Source: Flavobacterium sp. UGB4466 (GTDB lineage: Bacteria; Bacteroidota; Bacteroidia; Flavobacteriales; Flavobacteriaceae). Taken from it: a DNA stretch of 62,981 bases. The translations under genes and the position numbers were made by a program. Positions 55,764 to 62,981 of this stretch are shown here, one piece after another. The notes beneath the pieces are model-generated. The model was given only the letters and a program-made list of their open reading frames with translations. It searched no databases and was not told where the DNA came from. The stretch lies in contig NZ_CAGKLC010000024.1 of NCBI RefSeq assembly GCF_903469665.1, positions 1-62,981 of the forward strand. The letters are read 5' to 3'. The stretch's first letter is position 1. The number at the start of each line of letters is the position of its first letter.

Positions 55764-56498
55764 ATGGAAGAGATAAATTCTGAAAAAAAAGTTATTGCAG
55801 AGTTAAAGGGGGCTTGCAAGGAGTATCAAACCGGTGATACATTGATTACGGCTCTGGAAGCAACAACTATTCAGTTTAGAACCCGGGAGCTCACCTTAAT
55901 AATTGGTCCTTCGGGTTCAGGGAAAACTACACTATTATCGCTGTTAGGCTGTGTTATTTATCCAACAAAAGGAGATGTTTTTATTGATGGTCAACACGTA
56001 AATGCGCTTTCGGCTAAGGAATTATCGGCTTTGAGATTGAATAAAATAGGTTTCGTATTTCAAAGTTTTAATCTTTTAGCACCACTTAATTCTTTAGAAA
56101 ATGTAATGATGCCGTTGCAGCTTATGAAGGTAAGTGAACCCGTGGCAAAGAAAAAAGCAGAAAAAGCTCTTGAATTAGTGGGGATGAAAGACAGAATGAA
56201 AAATTTACCCAAAATGCTAAGTGGGGGCCAGCAACAAAGAGTTTCGATTGCACGGGCATTGGTAACCAATCCGCCAATTGTGCTTTGTGATGAACCAACG
56301 GCTGCATTAGATGTAAAAAGTGTTGGTTTAGTAATGGAGGAACTAAAAGAACTTGCTCAAAATGGAAAAAGTGTAATTGTGGTTACACATGATATGCGGC
56401 TTAAGAAGTTTGCAGACAGAATTATTTATGTAGATAGTGGAATTGCGACTGAAAATGAGAATACCACATTTATAAAGAATCAATTAATCAAATTATAA
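55764..56498 (+). CDS. ABC exporter ATPase (MacB/LolD/DevA type)
   Basis: This 244-residue ATPase belongs to the MacB/LolD/DevA group. Walker A is GPSGSGKTT (about 48-56), the Q-loop lies near VFQSFNLL, the signature is LSGGQQQRVSIARAL (about 152-166) and Walker B is IVLCDEPTAALD. It starts the four-gene exporter set: ATPase, membrane fusion lipoprotein, FtsX-type permease, TolC-like channel. The adaptor gene begins 3 bp after its stop. This gene order resembles DevBCA-type exporters that move glycolipids and peptides across the envelope. The cargo is probably the nonribosomal peptide made by the surrounding cluster. Confidence 0.93.
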   Translation: MEEINSEKKVIAELKGACKEYQTGDTLITALEATTIQFRTRELTLIIGPSGSGKTTLLSLLGCVIYPTKGDVFIDGQHVNALSAKELSALRLNKIGFVFQSFNLLAPLNSLENVMMPLQLMKVSEPVAKKKAEKALELVGMKDRMKNLPKMLSGGQQQRVSIARALVTNPPIVLCDEPTAALDVKSVGLVMEELKELAQNGKSVIVVTHDMRLKKFADRIIYVDSGIATENENTTFIKNQLIKL

Positions 56499-56501
56499 AG
56501 A

Positions 56502-57437
56502 ATGAAATATATTTTAATTTCTATAACGGCTCTTCTTTTTTTTAGCTGTGATAAAAAAGAAGAAGTAAAACAGGGACAGACCGGTTTTACTAAAGAAGCT
56601 CTTTCATCGGATATTGTAGGAATCGGACGCGTTGAACCGGAGGAGAAATTGTCTTTATTGGCAACAGAAGTGGGTGGTGTTGTTCTGGCTATCCATAAAA
56701 AGGAAAATGATACAATTGGGAAAAATGATTTAATTATCGAATTGGATCATTCCGTTCAGGATGCTAAAATCGCCCGGATAAAAAGTCGAATTCAAACACA
56801 AAGAGTTGAGGTTAACATAGCACAATTGAATTTAAAAGAGCAGAAAATAAATGTTGCAAACAAACAAATTGAATTAGAACGACTGAGAAACTTACAAGAA
56901 AAAGGCGCGGAAACAAAACAGAATGTGGATAATCTTGAAACAGAAACTAAAATTTTTCAAACAAATCTGGAACAATTGAAAAGCAAGGTTTTGGTTGAAA
57001 ACTCCAGACTTCAGGAAATTAAACAAGAGCTGGAAGTGTCAAACAGGGAGATGCAACAATATTTGATAAAAGCACCGGGCGATGGACAAATTATGACAAT
57101 GTACGCAACGAAAGGAGCGGCATTGTCACCCAATCAGTCTTTTGCAGATTTTATTCCGAAAAGTAATTTGGTTGCTACCTGTGAAATTGATGAGCTGTTT
57201 GCAGACAAAGTTAAAAAAGGTCAGAAAGCCATTATTCGTCAAATAGGTTCCAATACAACTATTGGATCTGGTAGGGTTATTTTCGCGTCTTTGGCACTTA
57301 AACGCAAATCTATTTTTTCTGAAAAAGCAGAAGATCAGGAAGACAGAAGAGTACGGGAAATAAAAATCCTGTTGAACAACCCAACGAAATATTTAATTAA
57401 TTCCCGGATTGAATGTGTTATTCAAGTATCGAAATAA
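56502..57437 (+). CDS. Membrane fusion adaptor lipoprotein (HlyD/DevB-like)
   Basis: This 311-residue periplasmic adaptor has a lipoprotein signal peptide (LLFFSC, Cys about 16). The N-terminal biotinyl-lipoyl-like half (GRVEPEEKLSLLATEVGGVV) precedes a long coiled-coil hairpin (about 85-185, rich in Gln, Lys, Glu, Leu). The lipoyl half then returns (YLIKAPGDGQIMTMYATKGA). It belongs to the HlyD/MacA/DevB class that links an inner-membrane permease to an outer-membrane channel. It directly follows the ATPase gene and precedes the permease. Its short, lipid-anchored form is common in Bacteroidota exporters. Confidence 0.9.
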   Translation: MKYILISITALLFFSCDKKEEVKQGQTGFTKEALSSDIVGIGRVEPEEKLSLLATEVGGVVLAIHKKENDTIGKNDLIIELDHSVQDAKIARIKSRIQTQRVEVNIAQLNLKEQKINVANKQIELERLRNLQEKGAETKQNVDNLETETKIFQTNLEQLKSKVLVENSRLQEIKQELEVSNREMQQYLIKAPGDGQIMTMYATKGAALSPNQSFADFIPKSNLVATCEIDELFADKVKKGQKAIIRQIGSNTTIGSGRVIFASLALKRKSIFSEKAEDQEDRRVREIKILLNNPTKYLINSRIECVIQVSK

Positions 57438-57543
57438 GTAAGCATCAAAAACAAGCCTGATAGGGAATAAGTTCATAGAGAATGGAAATGCCAATATAGA
57501 GGAATGAATCCCATCTATAAAGGAAAACAAATAATAACTAAGT

Positions 57544-58683
57544 ATGAAATTTGGTATTAAAACAGCGTGGAAGTTTATTCGTTTCGATAAAACAAAAAGC
57601 ATTGGAGTAGTGGTTGGAATAGTAATAAGTACTTTTCTCATTGGACAACAAATTGGGACATTTAATTTTTTGACAGGACTAATGAGTGTGCTGGTAAAAA
57701 ACACAACAGCTGATATTTGGGTTGTTGATAATAAAACGACAGATGCCAATCAGCTTAGTTTGATAGATACCAGAAAAGAAAAGGAAATCAAGAGTTTGGC
57801 TGGAGTGAAAGAGGCATTTCCAATGGTTGTAACAAATGGAAAGGCAAAATTTCCTAACGGAACCAGTGCTGTTGTAAATATTATTGGGAGTGAATTTCCT
57901 TATTTTAAAGCAGGTCCGGATAGTGCAAAGGTTGTACAAGGAGAACTTTCAGATTTAGTACAGGAGGCAGCTGTGTCTGCAGATTATTTTGACCGAAGTA
58001 ATTTTGGAGGTTCATCAAATGTTGGAACCAGTTTTGAAATCAATGGGAAAAGAGCAGTAATTACTTTACAAACAAAAGGCATAAGAGGTTGGGGTGGTTA
58101 TTTAATGTACACTACGATTGACAGAGCAAGATTTTACAGTAATATTCCCTCTACTGCTATGAGTGCTTTATTGGTAAAAGTAAAAAAAGGGAAAGATGTA
58201 GATCAGGTTGTCGATCAGATCAATAATTCTATTTATGGAGTAAGAGCATGGCGGACATCATCTTTGAGTTCAGCAACCATAAATAGTGTTTTGGCTTCTA
58301 CAGGTTTAGGTGCCAGTACAGGATCTTTAGTAGGATTTGCCATTATTGCCGGTTTTTTTATTATTGGATTAACGATGTATTCATCAGCACTTGACAGAAT
58401 TAAGGATTATGGAACGCTAAAAGCAATTGGTGCAACGGATTCCTATATTAGGAAATTAATACTTACACAAGCTGCTTTGTTTGCTATTGTTGGATTTGTG
58501 ATTGCTTTTATTTTCTTATTGGGGTTTAAGAACGGAATGTATCAATCGGGAATAGTAATAGATTTTAGTCCCGGAATACTTTTCATAATTCTGACCGTTA
58601 CCTTCTCTATTTCGCTTTTCGGAGCTGTGTTTGCCATTAGAAGAATAAAAAATGTAGAACCTGCCTCTGTATTTAGAGGTTAA
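57544..58683 (+). CDS. FtsX-type ABC permease (DevC-like)
   Basis: This 379-residue permease has one N-terminal membrane helix (about 18-40), a large periplasmic domain (about 50-255) and three C-terminal helices (about 258-280, 303-325 and 342-365), the topology of FtsX/MacB permeases. Family-like residues include the LKAIGATDSYIRKLILTQA coupling segment between the second and third helices. It lacks a fused ATPase, unlike MacB, and so pairs with the separate ATPase gene upstream, as in DevC. It is followed 12 bp later by the TolC-like gene. Expected to push cargo from the periplasm or membrane towards the adaptor and channel. Confidence 0.9.
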   Translation: MKFGIKTAWKFIRFDKTKSIGVVVGIVISTFLIGQQIGTFNFLTGLMSVLVKNTTADIWVVDNKTTDANQLSLIDTRKEKEIKSLAGVKEAFPMVVTNGKAKFPNGTSAVVNIIGSEFPYFKAGPDSAKVVQGELSDLVQEAAVSADYFDRSNFGGSSNVGTSFEINGKRAVITLQTKGIRGWGGYLMYTTIDRARFYSNIPSTAMSALLVKVKKGKDVDQVVDQINNSIYGVRAWRTSSLSSATINSVLASTGLGASTGSLVGFAIIAGFFIIGLTMYSSALDRIKDYGTLKAIGATDSYIRKLILTQAALFAIVGFVIAFIFLLGFKNGMYQSGIVIDFSPGILFIILTVTFSISLFGAVFAIRRIKNVEPASVFRG

Positions 58684-58695
58684 AAAGTTGTTAGA

Positions 58696-60039
58696 ATGAA
58701 AAATAATGTATGGTATATCTGTCTTATAAGCTGTCTTCTGTTGTCAGGATTTTTTAAAATGAATGCACAAAGTACGGTCTGGACCTTAGATAAAGCCATT
58801 GAAGCAGCACAAAAGAATAGAAAAATAGTAGCTTCACTGGAAAAAGAGTATAAAATCAACCAATTAAGAACAAAAGAATTAAATGCAAAATATTTGCCCA
58901 GAGTAGCGTTGAATTATAATTATCAGTACAATCCGATTATTGCTACAAGTGTTTTGCCGGCTGAAGCATTTAATTCCCATCAAGCCTCAGAGGGTATGGT
59001 TCCGGTAAAATTAGGAGCTAATTATTCTCAAAGCGCAGGTGTTTTATTGCAGCAACCTTTAGTGGATATGGCTATTTCAAAATTAATAGCCGAATCGAAA
59101 CTACAGGAGAAACTAGCTGCTTTAAATGAAAAAGAGGCAAAGTTGGAACTTACTTATGAGGTCTCAAAAGTATATTTAAATATAGTAGTTGCAGAAGAGC
59201 AAGAAAAAGAAGCGGTTGGCGATACTGCACGTACAGCACTGAGTCTGGAAACTATTAATCAAAAATACAAGTACAAAAGAGTTTTAAAAACAGACGTAAA
59301 CGATGCTAAAGTGACGCACAATAATGCGGTTCAAAAATACCGCAATGCGGTGAATAATGTATTGGTTTTGAAACAGTATTTCTTATACGTTATCGGAAGT
59401 GAATCTTTGATTGCTTCTGCTGTGAAATTAGAAAAATACAGCCTAGAGGAAGGTATTGGTAATCTGGATGATAATCTAATTGAAGCATTGCCGCAAATTG
59501 AAATTTTGAAAACGCAAAATGAAGTATTAGAGAATAAGAAAAAGCTGGAAAGAACTAAATATAGCCCCTTGATTACTATTAATGGTTACTTAGGAGCCGA
59601 TCAATTTACAGAAAACCTAAATCCTTTTCAGCAAAATAGTTGGTATGGAAATAGTTATGTTGGTGTCTCACTAAAGTTGCCTTTTTCTTTTGGAGAAAAT
59701 ACAGCAAAAAGAATTGATCAGTTAAAATTTCAGCAAAATCAAAATACGGATAGAATTACTGAGGATATTAATAAAAGTAAATACAATGCTTTAAATGCCG
59801 TTACTGTTTACGCTAATGTTTTGGAACAACTAAAAACAGTGAGTGAAAACAGTAAACTAACTTCAGAGATTGTAATGATTTACCAGGACCGATATAAATT
59901 TGATCAAATATCCTTTAATGAACTAAATGATAAAGAGATCAAATTGCAAAATCTGGAGTTGTTTCAGAATCAGCTTAAAAAACAATTGATAGTATCATGG
60001 CTTGATTGGAAAAAAGCGGCAGGAAAATTAGTCTGGTAA
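58696..60039 (+). CDS. TolC-family outer-membrane efflux protein
   Basis: This 447-residue protein of the TolC family has a signal peptide (about 1-24, KMNAQ) and two repeats of long alpha-helical hairpins with strand pairs. The first repeat begins near WTLDKAIEAAQKN and the second near IEALPQIEILKTQNEVLENKKKL. It should form the outer-membrane channel of the exporter encoded just upstream. It begins 12 bp after the permease stop, so it is in the same operon. This completes a tripartite system without genes from elsewhere. No hairpin of note follows before the next gene. Confidence 0.92.
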   Translation: MKNNVWYICLISCLLLSGFFKMNAQSTVWTLDKAIEAAQKNRKIVASLEKEYKINQLRTKELNAKYLPRVALNYNYQYNPIIATSVLPAEAFNSHQASEGMVPVKLGANYSQSAGVLLQQPLVDMAISKLIAESKLQEKLAALNEKEAKLELTYEVSKVYLNIVVAEEQEKEAVGDTARTALSLETINQKYKYKRVLKTDVNDAKVTHNNAVQKYRNAVNNVLVLKQYFLYVIGSESLIASAVKLEKYSLEEGIGNLDDNLIEALPQIEILKTQNEVLENKKKLERTKYSPLITINGYLGADQFTENLNPFQQNSWYGNSYVGVSLKLPFSFGENTAKRIDQLKFQQNQNTDRITEDINKSKYNALNAVTVYANVLEQLKTVSENSKLTSEIVMIYQDRYKFDQISFNELNDKEIKLQNLELFQNQLKKQLIVSWLDWKKAAGKLVW

Positions 60040-60186
60040 GTTTGAAGAGCATTAATTCATTATTTTTTTAGGATAGTGTTCATTACAAATTCTTTCATTT
60101 CGATTATTATTGAACGGCATTTAATACCTTTATAGGAAAAGTAGTTTGAAATTTTGCATAATAATGCACGTTAATAACCAAGGGGC

Positions 60187-60855
60187 ATGCTAATGGGATT
60201 TAGTATAAAAGAGATAGAGACAGTTTTGATTTTAGTATTTGTTGTCATTGCACTTGTTTTTTTATATTATTATCAAAATAAAAAGAGGAAAAGCCACGTA
60301 GAAGAGATTATGGATCAAATTGAGCAGATGTCCGATACTGAATATGAAGAATCTGTGAGACAGGTACAAGTCCGACTTCAAAAAACTAAACTAAAAAATG
60401 TAGTAACAGGAGAGGCTTTTGTTTATTTCGGGAAGGGAAATTTTATTAGATTGGGCGATCATACAAAAAATGCAAAATATTTGAAATTTTGCGAAAATGC
60501 CGATTATATGGAGGAATTCCGTACAGACCTTGGATATTCACTTGAAGGCAGATATAATAAAGATTTTTATATCATATATTTCGATGAAAAACCCTATGTG
60601 TCACTGCCGTTATTGCAAACTTTATATCTTTTTGATGAATCTAAGTGGCGAAAAGTATTGTACCCAATAGAATTTATCGATGGATTTGGGTATGATTTTT
60701 TAGGATTTCTGCAGCTTTCATTATCAAAGAGATATCCGGACAATAGGTGGCTGGAAGATAACAGTTCGGATTTTTGTAATAGATTTTACTTTAAAGATTT
60801 GACAGTTGAAGTAATTTTAAGCGTGCCCACCAGTTTTGATGATGCCTTTATGTAA
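60187..60855 (+). CDS. Hypothetical membrane-anchored protein
   Basis: This 222-residue protein has one N-terminal membrane helix (about 12-30, VLILVFVVIALVFLYYY) and a soluble rest of mixed composition. I do not recognise the domain. The central part (about 80-130) is rich in Phe, Tyr and Asp, and the C-terminal half contains an aromatic stretch (KRYPDNRWLEDNSSDFCNRFYF). An internal ATG (60193) would shorten it by two residues. It sits alone between the exporter and NRPS4 with its own upstream gap. It might be an immunity or envelope protein of the cluster, but nothing in the sequence shows this. Confidence 0.65.
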   Translation: MLMGFSIKEIETVLILVFVVIALVFLYYYQNKKRKSHVEEIMDQIEQMSDTEYEESVRQVQVRLQKTKLKNVVTGEAFVYFGKGNFIRLGDHTKNAKYLKFCENADYMEEFRTDLGYSLEGRYNKDFYIIYFDEKPYVSLPLLQTLYLFDESKWRKVLYPIEFIDGFGYDFLGFLQLSLSKRYPDNRWLEDNSSDFCNRFYFKDLTVEVILSVPTSFDDAFM

Positions 60856-61455
60856 TAAAAAGCCTTTAAGCAATAAGTAAGTGAAATAAAATTAATCTTA
60901 ATTGCTGTACGATAAATTTAGGACGAGACAATTAAAAATTATGAGACAATATATAGTTGTTTTTTTTTGAAATGAAGTTTCTACTAATCATATATTGGAG
61001 AGAAAAGTGTTAGATGTTCCATAAATTTCACTTTTTTAGAATTCGGTTTTGTACTTACGCACCGGAAAAATGGAAAAAACTTGTACGATATAACTAGTAA
61101 GTAAGAGTCGTAATTTTATGTTTTAAGAGGAGTAGAAAAGTCGGTTGGCCGGCTGTATGGTGTTCTGTTTTTTGCGCATCTATTATTTTAAAAAATTCAG
61201 AACAATTTGGATATCAGTTGGTAAGAAAAGTTCAGGGCGGTTCTAACTCATCTCTTCGCTAAACACCGATTACTTGATCCTTATGTGCGTTGATTTGAGA
61301 GGCAAACTTCTTAAGTTTTTGGCTGAATCCGCAACATGATTTCCTAATGGTGGCGGACAAATTTCGCAGTTCTTTTTTTAAGTTAATTTTTGTTAATTGT
61401 GTTTTTTTTTTGTTTATTTGGTTAATGCATAAATCTAAAAAAAAACAATACCACA
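60856..61455. other. Intergenic region before NRPS4
   Basis: This 600-bp AT-rich region lies upstream of NRPS4. A minus-strand frame of 65 codons at 61259-61456 is present but starts inside the NRPS4 start and shows no recognisable domain. The less AT-rich stretch 61150-61380 may be a broken gene or mobile-element relic. No clear promoter consensus or strong hairpin was found. Confidence 0.5.
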
Positions 61456-62981
61456 ATGCATAAATTAAAAATAAACCAACAAGAAATTTATTTTGATCAA
61501 TTGCTGGATTCTGAGAGTCCTCATTATAATATAGGAACCTATATTGTAATCAAAGGCGACTTAAACATAGCATTGTTTAAGGAAGCAGTTAGAAGTTCCA
61601 AAAATGTATTTGATGTTTTTAAATATAAGAATTTTTCGAATCATGCCCCATTTGTTAATTTACAGGAAGAGGATTTAAGTATCCAAATTACGGAAGTAGA
61701 TTTTTCAAGCGAAGTTTGGTCGGAAGAATTAGTTAAAAAATGGCTTCAGGAAAGGATCAATACACCATTCGATATTTATGCCGGAAGTTTATACGATTTT
61801 GTATTAATAAAAATCAGCCATGATAAGTATTGGTTCTCTATAGGTTGTCATCATTTATTTTCAGATGGATATGGAGTACCATACGTATTTTTGTCCTATA
61901 TCTTTGATAAGTATCATGCTTTAAGAACAGGAGAAAAAAAAGAGTTCTGTTACCCATCCTATCTTGAGCAAGTTGAAAAGTCTACGGACTATTTGGATTC
62001 GAAGAGTTATGAGTCTGATAAAGAATATTGGAGACGGAAATTTACGCAGTCTCAGGAATCTATTCTTCAAAAGAGAGTAAAGACTACTTCATTTAAAACT
62101 GATTCAGTTCAATTCTTTTTCAGTACAGAAGAGCAGCAGAAATTAAGAACATTTTGTGCAAATCAGGAAATTGGTTTGCAAGATTTTTTAATCGCTGTTT
62201 TGGCGGTGTATTATAATAAAGTGTACAGCCAAGAGTTTTTTGATTTTAGTATACCCATTCACAATAGAACCAGTCATGGGGAGCGAATAACTTTGGGGCT
62301 ATTTTCAAAACTCATCCCTTGTCGCTTAAAATTGGAAAACTGCAGTCTTAAAGAATTGTTTGCTGATATTAAGACAAACCAACGTCAGGACTATCGTCAT
62401 AAACAATTTCCGGTGAGTCATTTTAATACTATGCTTCTCTCTGAAAGTAGTAATTTATCTAAACCGTTTGATATCAGTGTAAATTATCGGTATTTTAAAC
62501 TGAATACCGATGAATCAGAACTTGATTTAAAAGGTTTTAAAAATGATGCTACATATTCTAAAACTCCAATAGAATTTAGTATTTGTGACTTTGCGGAAAA
62601 AGGGGAGGAAGATTTGTTTTTAGAAATTATCTTTCGTGAAGATTATTTTACCAATGCTGAAGTACGAGTATTAGGCGAGAGCTTATTGAAAATTATTGAT
62701 CAGTTTTATATTTTTGGTAGTGATGATATAGACAGTATTCATGTTTTAGGTGAGGATGAAAAACACAAACTGCTTTTCACTTTTAATGATACAACAGTAG
62801 CCTATCCGAAGGATAAGACGATTGTAGATTTAATTGAAGAACAGGTTGCAAAGACACCGGATAACATCGCCATAGTCTTTGAGGATACAGAACTGACTTA
62901 CAGGGAGCTTAATGAACGATCCAATCAGCTGGCGCATTACCTAATAGAAAATTACAACATTCAGCCGGATGATCTGATAGG
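61456..62981 (+). CDS. NRPS4 (partial): C-A..., runs off the window
   Basis: This open frame begins with MHKLKINQQEIYFDQLL and continues to the window end (508 codons seen). A complete condensation domain has HHLFSDG with the first His at residue 132, exactly where NRPS3 has its HHIITDG. The N-terminal LxxQQxIYFxQLL and the YNIG that follows are also shared with NRPS3, so the two proteins have paralogous first C domains. An adenylation domain starts at about residue 440 (FNDTTVAYPKDKTIVDLIEEQ, written here only as its start) and is cut after its first core motif. Its substrate cannot be read. It shows that the cluster continues to the right. Confidence 0.9.
   Translation, partial: MHKLKINQQEIYFDQLLDSESPHYNIGTYIVIKGDLNIALFKEAVRSSKNVFDVFKYKNFSNHAPFVNLQEEDLSIQITEVDFSSEVWSEELVKKWLQERINTPFDIYAGSLYDFVLIKISHDKYWFSIGCHHLFSDGYGVPYVFLSYIFDKYHALRTGEKKEFCYPSYLEQVEKSTDYLDSKSYESDKEYWRRKFTQSQESILQKRVKTTSFKTDSVQFFFSTEEQQKLRTFCANQEIGLQDFLIAVLAVYYNKVYSQEFFDFSIPIHNRTSHGERITLGLFSKLIPCRLKLENCSLKELFADIKTNQRQDYRHKQFPVSHFNTMLLSESSNLSKPFDISVNYRYFKLNTDESELDLKGFKNDATYSKTPIEFSICDFAEKGEEDLFLEIIFREDYFTNAEVRVLGESLLKIIDQFYIFGSDDIDSIHVLGEDEKHKLLFTFNDTTVAYPKDKTIVDLIEEQVAKTPDNIAIVFEDTELTYRELNERSNQLAHYLIENYNIQPDDLI

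Noticed and set aside
61259..61456. Minus-strand 65-codon frame before NRPS4
   Set aside because: It starts inside the NRPS4 start codon region, has no recognised domain and an unusual composition; most likely chance or a relic.
1..62981. CRISPR array, tRNA, rRNA or intact insertion sequence
   Set aside because: No regularly spaced short repeats with unique spacers, no cloverleaf-like sequence and no transposase were found on reading through.

Overview
The window looks like a chromosome segment of a Flavobacterium-like member of the Bacteroidota. The DNA is AT-rich. It encodes a TonB-dependent receptor with an STN signalling domain, a FecI/FecR pair, a C-terminal type IX secretion sorting domain, LytTR signalling, and promoters with the TAnnTTTG -7 element of this phylum. 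No rRNA, tRNA, CRISPR array or intact insertion sequence was seen.

Left part (1-17.8 kb): a LytS/LytTR two-component pair (548-2331, minus strand) faces a putative organic-acid uptake operon (2516-6641) of a DUF2490 protein, a CitMHS-type citrate transporter, a DctA/GltP-type symporter and a TerC-type membrane protein. Next comes an ECF sigma / FecR / TonB-receptor locus (7210-17425). It carries a beta-helix-like lipoprotein, a T9SS-sorted protein, a further lipoprotein and an S41 peptidase, but no SusD. Two paralogous minus-strand proteins of unknown function follow (17893-19467).

Right part (20.1-62.98 kb): a large nonribosomal peptide cluster with four NRPS proteins, the last cut by the window end. 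NRPS1 is halfC-A-T-C-A-T-C-A-T-C, NRPS2 is halfC-A-T-C-A(MT)-T-C-A(insert)-T-TE, NRPS3 is C-A-T-C, and NRPS4 is C-A... Tailoring genes are an AGAT-type amidinotransferase, a lysine 2,3-aminomutase, a carbamoyltransferase, a methyltransferase and an SbnA/SbnB pair for 2,3-diaminopropionate. The predicted building blocks are beta-lysine (guanidinylated to beta-homoarginine), N-methylated diaminopropionate and a carbamoyl group. These are the parts of the TAN-1057 antibiotics known from a Flexibacter strain. The three extra aromatic/Ala/Ala-like modules and the Gly module suggest a larger product or a longer precursor. An AraC regulator, two small envelope proteins and a DevBCA/MacAB-type ABC exporter with a TolC-like partner (53300-60039) sit inside the cluster and are likely to regulate and export the product.

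The strongest leads are: the TAN-1057-like chemistry; a methyltransferase inserted at an unusual place in an adenylation domain; an unrecognised roughly 175-residue insertion in another adenylation domain; a 3,099-bp in-frame repeat in NRPS1 that points to adenylation-subdomain exchange; terminal C domains matching half-C starts, which suggests the order NRPS3 to NRPS1 to NRPS2; a structured leader RNA with mutually exclusive pairings before the diaminopropionate genes; and 22-bp phased direct repeats before NRPS1 that resemble LytTR operators. Adenylation specificities were read by eye against the GrsA numbering and are tentative.
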